Shown here: positions 1-8,167 of the stretch, piece after piece
Position numbering within the stretch: position 1 is the first letter of the stretch
How the letters are laid out: each line of letters starts with the position of its first letter
Assembly: GCA_015680685.1 (NCBI GenBank)
Contig: MNCI01003068.1
Span: forward strand, 141,800 to 173,852
Direction: 5' to 3'
Source of the DNA: Gnetum montanum
Lineage: Eukaryota > Streptophyta > Gnetopsida > Gnetales > Gnetaceae
Length of the DNA stretch: 32,053 bases
Notes under the pieces: model-generated
Database searches by the model: none
Seen by the model: the letters and a program-made list of their open reading frames with translations, nothing else
Told to the model about the DNA's origin: nothing
Made by a program: the position numbers and the translations under genes

Positions 1-407
1 CAATAAATAAAGCCACGTGCTGCAAGGTTTATCCAATCAAGTTCGTCTTTATTTCCGTACACAGCTTGGGTTCAGGTTACAAGCTGCTCGAATAAAGAGT
101 CGTTCACTCTAGGACTCCTACTGCGGGCACATGGGAAAAATTCTAACTCTGGAGTGATCAATCTGCCAAAGCTTCGCTACTTCTAGCCAAGATTGTGAAA
201 TGAAGGGAGTGCCACCTCTTATTTATAGATATTGCGGAGGCCGCGATATCGTGGCACATGCAGGTCACGTCTCATCACTTAGGAACCCCTCCTTCGCCTT
301 GCCTAATGAGTTGCCAGTTCCTAAGAATTTTAGGTTGGAGTAGTTCTGTGACTACCATCAAGAGTGTGGTCATGACACGGATTATTGCATGGCGTTAAAA
401 GACCACA
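1..407 (-). mobile_element. LTR-like segment on the minus strand, continuing past the left edge
   Basis: Read on the minus strand, this stretch has LTR-like regulatory order. A TATA box (CTATAAATA) lies at 228-220, and an AATAAA signal follows about 170 bases downstream at about 55-50. The plus strand reads GACCACA just before position 408, so the LTR could begin TGTGGTC on the minus strand. The partner LTR and the internal region would lie left of the window. It shares no visible similarity with the other LTRs here, so I treat it as a separate element abutting the gag remnant. The boundary is a guess; a host promoter fragment is an alternative. Confidence 0.4.
220..228 (-). promoter_or_regulatory. 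TATA box in the left-edge LTR
   Basis: CTATAAATA on the minus strand, 60-90 bases into a moderately GC-rich stretch and about 170 bases upstream of an AATAAA. This is the usual spacing of a plant LTR U3/R region. Confidence 0.45.
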
Positions 408-415
408 TCTAAAGA

Positions 416-1092
416 ATGATTAATCAAGAGAAACTGGTTCTAGACGAAAGCAACCTAGTGTGTCCCAAAAATCAATCTTTGCATGTTTACATGGATCCAC
501 TTAACACCAACAACATTGGTTACATTATCAATACTATCGATGTTGATAGTAATCCTAAACCACCTTACCGATCGTTTATGGTTTGTGTGCCTCAGCGTAG
601 CGAACCAACACCACCAGCGATTAAACAAACTCCGTAGCAATCGTTTCTCCTGAGAGTCCCTCCATGAACATCTACCCCTACACAGTCTATAAGAAAAACC
701 ACACCACCATCACATGCATTAACACTGTTAGTGCCATTCATCATCAGGGGGCCAAGCCATTCAATCGCCCCCGCCCCGCATAAGACAACACCTCAGCCTT
801 CTTGTCCAAAAAAATGAAAAGGGTGTTTGACAGGTGAGGCTTCAATGGAACCTACTGCCATGGGTACTTCCAAACCTACGCCCTTGCCCTCTGCATCTAT
901 GTCCTCGTTGCTAAAATATGACGTTGCTACACGTGCACAGTCATCACCACCTTGTCCTAAAGGGTCTGACCTAGACCCGAAACTATCCCTCCTCAGGAAA
1001 TTTGTCTCCTGGGAAAAATGGAAGAGGAGAAAGACAATAAACAAGAAGGTGGCCTAGACCTTTTAAGCGCTCTCACTCAAGTCAAGTAGGCT
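416..1092 (+). pseudogene. Degraded gag-to-protease linker of the Tat-like element
   Basis: This stretch lies directly upstream of the protease and has patchy coding character in two registers. One open stretch at 416-637 (73 codons) contains VYMDPLNTNN. Another at 827-1057 is proline- and serine-rich and ends in a basic tail (EKWKRRKTINKK). I recognise no CCHC zinc knuckle and no gag helices. In Tat/Ogre elements the region before the protease is a variable, low-complexity linker, which fits. Most of gag must lie left of position 416 or has been replaced by the LTR piece at the edge. Assignment rests on position more than on sequence. Confidence 0.35.
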
Positions 1093-1944
1093 CTAAAACA
1101 AAAAAACACAACGTTGATCCTGTATGACCTGATTATGACGTCTACTACACACCGTGAGGCTCTTGTTCGCATGTTAATGGTAATACTGGTTGACAAGAAC
1201 ATGCCAACAAACGAGAAAGCAATCCACTCGGTCATGCTTCCTTCTACACTTGCAGAGCCACAACCATCCCAGTTGACTTTCTATGATGAGTCCATTAGGG
1301 AAGACCCTGAAAAGGGTCAGGTAACTATAGCACCTCTCTTCATCATAATTTGGGTCGGTAAACATAAGATCCAAAGGGTACATGTTGATGATGGGGCTGC
1401 TACGAATGTCATCCCCTTCCTTATTGTGGATACACTAGGTTTGGTAGACCAAATCAAACCCATGACAACGTCATGATTGAAGTCATTCAACGGGGCACGG
1501 GTCGTGGTGAAAGGCATTGTCCACATTGACTTTGTGGTAGGGGAACAATTCCTTATGAATGCAACGTTTATCATGGTGGAAGAGATGCTCGGGTTTAATT
1601 TGATCTTGGGGAGGTCATGGTTAGCACAACTTAGAATAGTCTCTTCGCCCATACATCAGGAGATCCATCTACCCTATGTAGGCAAGGAGGTGATGATCCA
1701 GGGCGATGAGGTAGCAACGCAAGCGATAAATAACGTAGATATGGAGCAGGGCTTGGAGGTTTTAACATTTGAGAATGAGACACCTGTCTCCATAGATACT
1801 AACGGTTTAGCGAATGAGCCGGCCCAACACGCCGGCTCAAAAAATGAAAATGCATGGGTCGAGTTGCCCTTCCAAGTGGAGGACAATGATGTGGAAGAAT
1901 GCCCAAGCAAAGTGTCTCGGCCTTACGCCTCACCCAATCCATGA
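1093..1944 (+). pseudogene. Retropepsin-like protease region, Tat/Ogre type (broken)
   Basis: This is the aspartic protease of a Ty3/gypsy polyprotein, which would cleave Gag-Pol in the particle. The segment starts with YDLIMTSTTHREALVRML, the usual Tat pre-protease stretch. It continues through the active-site region VHVDDGAATNVIP (about 1381-1416). It ends with the flap-distal block GFNLILGRSWLAQ followed by VSSPIHQEIHLPY (about 1590-1670), the counterpart of LGRPW...PSTLHQ in the family. The active-site triplet is DDG rather than the usual DNG/DSG/DTG. One in-frame TGA (1474-1476) splits it, but the frame is otherwise unbroken to 1944. After 1700 it becomes an acidic linker. The reverse transcriptase that should follow is 6.2 kb away. 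Confidence 0.75.
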
Positions 1945-2116
1945 TGGATCTGAAAGCAGTTACGCATAGCGTAGCAACCCCACTGCTTCCTACCTAGTTA
2001 ACATCTTTTGTACATTTACCACTTCTTGGCTTCGCATTCATCCATCTATGCTAGGTACATGAACTTACTTTTCTAAAACCGTTAACATACCTTTTGTTTA
2101 CACCATGGCCCAAACT
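1945..2116 (+). other. Short non-coding stretch after the protease
   Basis: Stop-rich sequence between the end of the protease frame and the 27-bp array. It contains one copy of the TAGCGTAGCA word (about 1968-1977) that recurs in the introns of the antisense gene and in the 3' region. Confidence 0.4.
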
Positions 2117-2300
2117 GACCTAAAACTATCTCGCACGATGGCTTGAAATGGCCTAAAACTAGCAATGGCCTGAAATGGCCTAAAATTAGCAATGGCCCGA
2201 AATGGCCTAAAACTAGCAGTGACCCGAAATGGCCTAAAACTATGCATGGCCCAAAATGGCCTAAAACTAGCAGTGGTCCAAAATGGCCTAAAACTAAAAC
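2117..2300 (+). repeat. 27-bp tandem array (AAATGGCCTAAAACTAGCA core), about 6-7 units
   Basis: Successive units repeat every 27 bases with the core AAATGGCCTAAAACTAGCA plus a variable octamer such as ATGGCCCG. Because 27 is a multiple of 3, the array stays open on both strands: a 9-residue plus-strand repeat (KWPKTSNGP) and a 9-residue minus-strand repeat (LVLGHFGPL). I regard these as by-products of the period, not as a protein. The core shares CCTTAAACTAGCA-like sequence, in the same orientation, with the arrays at 7340-7735 and 11,310-11,735. That places it in the same repeat family as the 3'-UTR arrays typical of Tat elements. Confidence 0.8.
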
Positions 2301-2460
2301 AAAAAACATAGAAACCGATCGCATAGATAACATACGTAACGCATAAACTAGAATAGCATCAATCTTGCCATAATCTATCTTTCATTCAAAATTTCACTTA
2401 GACAATGTTTGCAATAGTTTTACAAAAATACAAAAATACAAAAATCAAAAGCCCCTACTG

Positions 2461-2549
2461 TCATGTGTCATCTTCCCCTGCACCATTTCCCTCTGCATCG
2501 CCTTCTTCCACATCATCATTTTTTCCCTCTAGCGATCCTGCTTCTTCAT
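2461..2549 (-). pseudogene. Exon 7: short acidic C-terminal exon
   Basis: After the acceptor TATTCTAG, one frame gives GKNDDVEEGDAEGNGAGEDD and then TGA at 2463-2461. This acidic tail matches the style of exon 5. The junction with exon 6 is off by one base, so either an indel is present, the true splice site differs, or the protein ends after a few residues in the phase-0 frame. No clean AATAAA follows; the next 60 bases on this strand are U-rich. Confidence 0.4.
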
Positions 2550-2642
2550 CTAGAATATGTACCATAAACATGAAATAGTCAGCTAGAGTTACAGATAATA
2601 GCTAGAAAAACATAAAATGTTGCATCACATAAAGTGACTAAC

Positions 2643-3449
2643 CTGAGACGGCCCTGTGTCTGCCTCGGGTGGTATGCGATCCAATCCGATCCCAAGGTGG
2701 TGCCAGACCTCCTCCTATGTAATATCCGCCTAGTGCCTATCACTCAGTTCAGCATCTGCTACAACTTTCTCCTTTTCGATGGCCATACATCATGGCAGTA
2801 CTAGAGAAAAGGAGGCAGTGGCGGTCTCACTTGTGGGAAGATTCACTTCCTGCTCAGGCAATTCACTGACTGTCACTTGCTGCATGAACTTGTTGTAGGC
2901 CTTAGAAGCACCAATGGCATCTACAAATGCTTCATAAGTATACAACTTCACTGAAGCATCTCGATATTGTTTACGATAGGTGGCACATTCCAGTTTGTAC
3001 ATATGTTTGTGGTTCTTCTAGGACTGCCCCCACTCATAAACTTTAGCACTATAATCCTTCCATTCTTGGTTTTTCTAAGCCAACAAGTCCATCTGCATCC
3101 GCTGCTCAATTATCTCCCAGGTCGCCTCGTTGTTGCGCTGCATAGCTGTCCAATATCTTACGTAATCTATGACAACCATGCACCAACTACCATCATTGGT
3201 ATCATGGGCCAAGAGGAACTCATTCCTATAACGGAGGTCTCCTACCTCGGCGGTCGGATTGGCCTTTTCCTTCTCCTACCTTTGGGCCTATTTCCACAGG
3301 TCTTCATTCACATGCCTACACTCCCATAAGGAGCATGCTGAGTGCAACGCACATTTGCTAGCCTTGTCGTATATGCGATGAGACACCTTGGTCACTTCAG
3401 GTGGGAATGTAGGCACAACGTCCACTTTCACTGCTTGTTTTGGGTCCCA
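2643..3449 (-). pseudogene. Exon 6: helical exon with several stops
   Basis: Two acceptors are possible, ATAACAG at 3464 and CTCAAG at 3450; only the second keeps the phase set by exon 5. The 807-base exon stays in one frame from WDPKQAVKVDVVPTFPPEV through IYDKASKCALHSACSLWECR, RNEFLLAHDTNDG and ATWEIIEQRMQMDLL to YTYEAFVDAIGASKAYNKF. It is interrupted by at least seven in-frame stops but by no visible frameshift. Several stops sit in glutamine- or tryptophan-like contexts (for example between K and AQR, and between R and EKEK). It ends GPSQ|GTTAGT, phase 0. The predicted helices suggest a coiled-coil or scaffold role; I recognise no family. Confidence 0.55.
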
Positions 3450-3569
3450 CTTGAGGCAGGAGGCTGTTATCACACAAAAATGTATTAGTCACAGTAGCGT
3501 AGCAAATTTTAGCAATTCAAAAACTCTAGCATAGCAACTTAAAGAGCCTAGCATAGCCAATTGACTTAC

Positions 3570-4245
3570 CACTTCCGGATCAACCTTCTTGAGATGGCCA
3601 ATCATGTTGTCGACAACCCCTTACATGAACATAAGCTTGTCAAGGGTCTCGGCCCATGGTTCCAGCCAGATCAAGGAAGGTCCTGCATTGTCAATAGTGG
3701 TGTCTTCCACATAATCAAATGTGTCAGTCATGACCAAGGTGGACTACAATGAGGCTGATGAGTAATGCAAACGACATTATAAGGGCTCCTACCCAGCAAA
3801 TCCTTAGGGGTGATAGTAGGGGGGTTGCCCATCGACATATTGTCAAATATATGATCAAACTCACCAACATCTAATTGTAGCTCCCCTCCTTGTTGGCTTA
3901 ACACTATGACAGCACCCTCTACGTTCATCTGCTCCTTCGATGCTGAACTACTTTTAGCAAAAGGATTGTTAGCAGAGGTTCCTTCCCAGTTGACACAGGC
4001 TTCCTCTTTATTCGTTGGGGCCTTTCTTTTTAAGGTACCAACATCCTCCTCATCGCCAAAAATGTCCTCCTCATTTGCAGGAGCATTTTCCTCGTCGATG
4101 GGAGCCCCTTCCTTTGTGGCAAGGGCTCCTTCTCTCTTGACCAGGATCCTTCCCTCTCTGGCTGGGGCCCCCACATCTTTATTAGCTGTCCCCGTTTTGG
4201 GGGTCAACACCTCTTCGTTGCCTTCTTCTTTTTCCTCTTCTTCCT
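3570..4245 (-). pseudogene. Exon 5: acidic, repeat-like low-complexity exon
   Basis: The acceptor CTGCTAG|AGGAA joins the phase-1 G of exon 4 to give a glutamate run (EEEEEKEEGNEE). It is followed by degenerate acidic repeats such as TKEGAPIDEENAPANEED and GDEEDVGTLKRKAPTNKEE. A more ordered part (GELQLDVGEFDHIFDNMSMG) follows. A frameshift between about 3790 and 3730 moves the coding register. The continuing frame reads DTFDYVEDTTIDNAG and, after a TAA, VVDNMIGHLKKVDPEV up to a perfect donor GAAGTG|GTAAGT. The low complexity suggests a flexible linker. Confidence 0.55.
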
Positions 4246-4387
4246 CTAGCAGCAAAGCGTGTTTGCATTAGCTTATAGCATGTTAACTTAAGACGAATGC
4301 TATGCTATGCTACACTACCTAGCGTAGCACAGCATAGTAGGCATTAATCAAATAGGTGAAGAAATAAGCATAGAGAAAAGCATTTAC

Positions 4388-5458
4388 CAATGGGGGGTTG
4401 TATCCTGCATAGCTTGAACCGTAGTGCCTGCCCCTCTTCTTCTTCTGTATAGGGAGGCTCCTCAGCTAGATGAGACCTCTTTCACCACAACTTGGTGGCC
4501 ACTGTCTTTGCGATGAGGCATTTCCCCTATGATATACTACCCATAGTAGCAGGGGGTGCCTCTTCCATGCTGTCCTAGCCACAGAAGTTGCAGGCCACCC
4601 AATCCTTAATCGTCATGGAAAATGACTTCCCAATTGCTTCTGGGGGATCCTGGGCTTGGGCAGTCTGGAAGACTTGGCATATCCATGGTTTGGAAATCTG
4701 GTTAAGATCTTGCATAACCCAGACTCCATTCTCACGAACCAGCAAGAATTTTGTGAAATGTCGCAAGAAAGCTACGTAAAAGGCATGATGCACATTGAAA
4801 TGGGACTCATGCTTCTTATGAAGCTTGACCATTTCAGCTTGTAGGCCTTTGCAGAGATGCCTAGCCTAGTTGTAATGGGCCCCCTCTTCCATGACCTCCC
4901 TCATCACCCAAGCTTGCTCAATCCCAATGATCTTTCCTTGGGATAGTAGCTTGGGGAAAGCACGGGCACAGAAGATAGGGTAAATGTCTTTGGCTGCTTT
5001 TGGCTTCGCTTTTTCCATAAGGATCCACTTTCGCTCTTTTGCCACCCCTAGCCACTTCTCAATGTCCCTTTGATGGTTCACCTCTTTTTTGGTTTTTGCC
5101 CCCATGGGGAGACCATCAGTAGGGACATCGAAGAGGTCCAAAAATAGTTGGTTGTTGATTTTAAGGACCACCAGCACACTATGCACACATGTGCAGAAGC
5201 AGTCTGACTTTTCAAAAAATGAGTCGACTAGGGCCAACATCTTAGCAGCAGGGATGCTCGGGTTCATGGCTAGGAACAGGTCCATGAGTCCAGCATCCTG
5301 AATGTGGTTGGTCAGCGATTTCGAAGCCCCACTACAAAGCCAACATTGAGTCTCATCTACCTCCCCATACTTGAAGTAGATGTTAGCCTCATGATGCCCA
5401 GAGGTGATCAACATCACCTCCTCAGACTTCTTCACCGTTGTAGCAGTTTGCACAAAAA
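4388..5458 (-). pseudogene. Exon 4: long unfamiliar coding exon
   Basis: The acceptor TTATTTAAG|TTTTT keeps phase 1. The exon is 1,071 bases in one frame, open for 195 codons before the first stop (TAG, 4868-4866), then further stops including TAG at 4577-4575. It encodes a mixed alpha/hydrophobic protein with CWLCSGASKSLTNHIQDAG, LFLAMNPSIPAAKMLALVDS and INNQLFLDLFDVP, then lysine-rich helices and FNVHHAFYVAFLRHFTKFLL. Near its end lies an acidic run (PPYTEEEEGQALRFKLCRI). I know no named domain for it. The pattern of sub-domains loosely recalls plant transposon-derived proteins of unknown function, but I cannot name one. The donor is ATTG|GTAAAT, phase 1. Confidence 0.6.
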
Positions 5459-5532
5459 CTTAAATAAAAGCAGAAATAGCATAAAAATAGGAGCAACATT
5501 CGAATATGCAATAAATTCACTTTTTAGCTTAC

Positions 5533-5777
5533 TAGGTTTAAACGGCGATGGGAATGGCAGAAGATCCACCAATACATCTTCAACGATGATTAGCCTAAGG
5601 GATTCCCAATCCCCATCCAACCAACTGAACTCCTTGCATCTATCGTAGAGATGGGAGTACTGGGTTGGATAGGTTTTGTACACACCCCCGCATTGGCCTA
5701 TCACACTTGTGCGCATGTTCTCAACAGAAGAAAACTCCCGCAGTGCCATCTGTGCCAAGGTTAACACATCCATATCA
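5533..5777 (-). pseudogene. Exon 3: end of the HAD-like domain plus unfamiliar extension
   Basis: The acceptor CTTCACAG|TGATATGG restores the frame of exon 2 (GA|T). The first part, DDMDVLTLAQMALREFSSVE, sits where NIF-type proteins have their terminal DxxLxxxGxLRxYLxxLA helix. It continues with YKTYPTQYSHLYDRC and FSWLDGDWESLRLIIVEDVL, which I do not recognise. There is no internal stop across 81 codons. The donor is CCTA|GTAAGC, phase 1. The 74-base intron that follows is short but has a U-rich run before its acceptor. Confidence 0.6.
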
Positions 5778-5889
5778 CTGTGAAGTCCATTCTTATTGAT
5801 AAAAAACTTGGTAAAAAAAACATGTTGTTAACATTCACCTAGCGTAGTAGGTATTGCATAGCATAGCGGAATATGTTTACAAAACTCAC

Positions 5890-6339
5890 TCGCCAGCTTA
5901 GTAAACAGTTCCTAGTGGGTTTTGAAAACAAGTTCCCATGTGGCGGGCAATAAACAAAGTGTTGTACGAATGATAGCAATTGTATTCGGGCATCTCCCAG
6001 ATCCAAGCCAGATGTCTCAAACTTTTTCAGCACTGACTGGATCCTTCTCCCTGCCCACTCCTAATTGCTCCATTTATCAAAAATATTAGAATACCACAAT
6101 TTTCCCCAGGCAATAGGGTTTTTGTTACTATGGCTGCTACCTCCTCCGACAAGTGTGACCAAATGATCACACTAAAGTGCTGGAAGAGAAATTGCAGGAA
6201 GTCATGTGCGCCCTCCTGGAACCAGACCGCCTGCTGCCCCACATGCGCATGGGGTGGAGGAACGTTGGCCACTAGTTTGCTTAGGTAGCACACGACCCCT
6301 ATGATTTCTAGGATAATTAAGATTGGCCTTAGCACCATC
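5890..6339 (-). pseudogene. Exon 2: HAD-like NIF/FCP1-type phosphatase domain lacking catalytic Asp
   Basis: The acceptor TTATGCAG|GATGG opens a 450-base exon. Order of family-like blocks: a hydrophobic strand RPILIILEIIGVVCYLSK (in place of the motif-I strand, typically LLVLDLNGVL), then WFQEGAHDFLQFLFQHF and SVIIWSHLSEEVAAIV (typically RPGLDEFLEFLFENFEVGVWSS), then GILIFL. After a TGA (6029-6027) come YNCYHSYNTLFIARHMG and FQNP (typically NTLLIDDSPYK...NP). The nucleophile DxDxT/DxN aspartates are absent (E-I-I instead), and the acidic DD of the late motif is ARH. A second stop (TAA, 5900-5898) precedes the donor GGCGA|GTGAGT. The fold assignment is by pattern recognition; if right, the protein was a non-catalytic HAD-like protein or has lost its active site. 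Confidence 0.6.
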
Positions 6340-6944
6340 CTGCATAACACAATTGCAAATGTTAATGTCATGTTTGAGTGGGATTCACATATAGCATAGC
6401 AAAATTAGCAATTAGTAGATAGCATAACACGATTCTCTCCATGCATGTAGCATAGAAAAAAAGATGAAGGAAATAGCGTAGCAGAATTAGCCTAGCATAG
6501 CAATGAAAAGCTAAACACAAATCTTTTGACAAGAAAAAATTCAATGCACTACACTAGTTTCGACAAATCTTCTTCTTGACAAAATGATTTGCATTATACC
6601 ATGATCGACACGTGTTACGCTGTCGAATCACGCACATGGCCAAACCCTCCTAAGGGTCATATGCTACGCTATTTGCATGCTGAGTTGCTAAAATCACCTA
6701 AGCTTCTATGACAAGATAGCCACATCAATGGTAGTTTAGGCAACACTACATGCAACCTTAGCGTAGTGTCTGTACACCTATCATGGCCGAATCGGCAATA
6801 GCGATGGTATAATTGCCAAAATGGGAACAAAGCGATGATAGAAAATGCAGATTGCATAACAAAAATCACAAAAATGAAAGTAGAAAAGGTGAAAGCAATA
6901 ACTGCAGCATAGGAAAAACAAAAGAGAATAGCGTAGCAACTTAC
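6340..6944 (-). other. Intron 1 of the antisense gene, rich in the TAGC word
   Basis: A 605-base AT-rich interval between a perfect GTAAGT donor and a TTATGCAG acceptor. It is the longest intron of the model and holds several copies of the TAGC(A/G)TAGCA word (about 6394-6403, 6474-6500, 6929-6940). Short open stretches within it (for example 6669-6869 minus) have no recognisable content. Confidence 0.5.
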
Positions 6945-7066
6945 CAGGCTGATGGGGTCTCCTCTCGCACTGCGACATGCACCTCTGACACACGTCCCAA
7001 GCTCTCCTTCACTTCATCCACCTTGGTGAGTGCTAGGTGTTTATGTTCTCTCCTAGGAGCCATCAT
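6945..7066 (-). pseudogene. Exon 1 of the antisense gene (start codon, charged N terminus)
   Basis: The exon begins ATGATGGCTCCTAGG (7066), with the second ATG followed by G, a good plant start context. It is open for 40 codons plus 2 bases and encodes MMAPRREHKHLALTKVDEVK and a charged helix-like stretch ending SAW. The donor reads CCTG|GTAAGT, a perfect consensus. Phase 2 joins TG to the G of exon 2 to give tryptophan. A 23-codon upstream ORF (7124-7053, minus) overlaps this start in another frame. Confidence 0.65.
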
Positions 7067-7195
7067 TCCAGTTGTTGATTGTTTCTTGGACCCTACACTG
7101 AATCACCTTGCTTCTAGTAAGCATAATTGCTCTATGCTCTGAATGAAAGCTCTGTGCTGTTACGGTGAAAATGACAAGTTTATCAGGGGTAAACC

Positions 7196-7206
7196 CCTAT
7201 TTATAG
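7196..7206 (-). promoter_or_regulatory. TATA box of the antisense gene
   Basis: CTATAAATAGG on the minus strand, a textbook plant TATA box, lies about 130 bases upstream of the exon-1 ATG. A start of transcription near 7170 would give a leader of roughly 105 bases containing one 23-codon upstream ORF. Confidence 0.6.
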
Positions 7207-7339
7207 CTAAAACTATGAAAAAGAACTTATCATTTTCTCTTCCCAATTAATGAGGGATGTTCTGTATAGCATAGCAATCCCCCATAGCATAGCGGCACTG
7301 TTTGCATTATGGCAAGTGGGCCCGACCAAAAAATGACAC

Positions 7340-7735
7340 CCACTTTAAACTAGTCGTTGACCTTCGTAAAAATAACTAGCCAGATGGTTCGCAAAGACCT
7401 TAAACTAGTAGCTTCAAACTTTTGCATCCAGGTGGTCCGTAAAGACCTTAAACTAGCAATTTTAACTAACAACTTCCACGAGTTAGCGGTCCACAAAGAT
7501 CTTAAACTAGCAATTCTGACCCACAGCCTATAACAAGTTAGTGGTCTACAAAGACCTTAAACTAGCAATTCTAAAATGTAGCTTCGATCTCGTTAGTGGT
7601 CCTTAAAGACCTTAAACTAATACCTCGTAGTTTCGCTAGAGTGGCCTGTTAGCGGTCCGGAAAGACCTTAAACTAGCAGTTTTACACTTTGGCATCCAAG
7701 TAGTCTACTATGACTTTAAACTGGCAAGTTACAAA
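7340..7735 (+). repeat. About 50-bp tandem array with AAAGACCTTAAACTAGCA core
   Basis: Seven or so units of 47-56 bases, each with a core like GTCCRYAAAGACCTTAAACT followed by AGCA and a variable spacer (cores near 7389, 7436, 7490, 7545, 7600, 7656, 7705). The last unit reads GTCTACTATGACTTTAAACT, which is the consensus of the array at 11,310-11,735. The two arrays are therefore variants of one family. It lies just upstream of the antisense gene's promoter. Confidence 0.8.
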
Positions 7736-7869
7736 TTTTGCATCATATTTTATAGTTATTTCAACTATTTACATCTCATTGCTACTTTACAAATGCTTAC
7801 TATGCACTGTTACTACAAGCAGGTATCCCTTGACTAGGCATTCATCTCATTGTAGCAAGTTGAGCAAGA

Positions 7870-8167
7870 ATGGCAACACACCATGATCTTTCTTCACCTC
7901 TAGCATTGACAGGTCCACACGCCGAGCTTGCAAGACAACTAAACCTAGAGTCAATAGACCAGGATTCACCTGCAAAAAGCACTGTAGTGTCCTTAGAAAC
8001 ATCCCCAGACTAGCCTGAAAGTTTAGTCCAAGCCCTAGATTTAGAGGTCAAGGATGTAACTGAGGACCCTCTCATTGAGACGCCTGTGACCATATCCAGG
8101 GGAAAATAAAAACGTTAAAGCTTAGCTCCCTCCTAGATTTGCAAATGCACAAAGATGTAGCCAAGGT
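7870..8167 (+). pseudogene. Linker upstream of the reverse transcriptase (degraded)
   Basis: A coding-like stretch in a different frame from the RT (ARQLNLESIDQDSPAKSTVV, then QALDLEVKDVTEDPLIETPV) with two to four stops. Position and acidic composition fit the variable linker before RT in Tat/Ogre polyproteins. A frameshift near 8150 would join it to the RT frame. Confidence 0.45.

Larger units (their letters stand above)
2461..7066 (-). pseudogene. Seven-exon antisense gene with an N-terminal HAD/NIF-like domain (broken)
   Basis: Minus-strand coding blocks join by GT-AG introns. Exons: 7066-6945, 6339-5890, 5777-5533, 5458-4388, 4245-3570, 3449-2643, 2549-2461. Intron phases are 2, 2, 1, 1 and 0 for the first five and fit the frame on both sides. 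The last junction is off by one base. The total is about 3.46 kb, near 1,150 codons. Exons 1-3 give a HAD/NIF fold, exon 4 an unfamiliar mixed-helix region, exon 5 an acidic low-complexity region, exon 6 a helical region, exon 7 an acidic tail. A TATA box lies 130 bases upstream. About a dozen in-frame stops and at least one frameshift (exon 5, about 3730-3790) make this copy dead. It lies antisense to the Tat element, between protease and RT, flanked by related tandem arrays. Antisense extra ORFs are known in the Tat lineage; I do not recognise this one as a published family. A captured host gene is the main alternative. Confidence 0.7.

Noticed and set aside
2082-2346. Proteins with 9-residue repeats on both strands
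   Set aside because: Explained by the 27-bp period of a tandem array; no start context or conserved partner.
2967-3329. Plus-strand open frame of 120 codons, hydrophobic
   Set aside because: Lies opposite exon 6 of the antisense gene and has no recognisable domain; the hydrophobic character is what the complement of a Glu/Lys-rich exon yields.
3906-4271. Plus-strand open frame of 121 codons rich in Ser and Ala
   Set aside because: It is the complement of the acidic exon 5 of the antisense gene; the minus-strand frame fits the splice sites and phases.
7340-7735. Centromeric satellite
   Set aside because: Only about seven degenerate units, lying within an element and matching its own 3' array; no megasatellite structure is visible.
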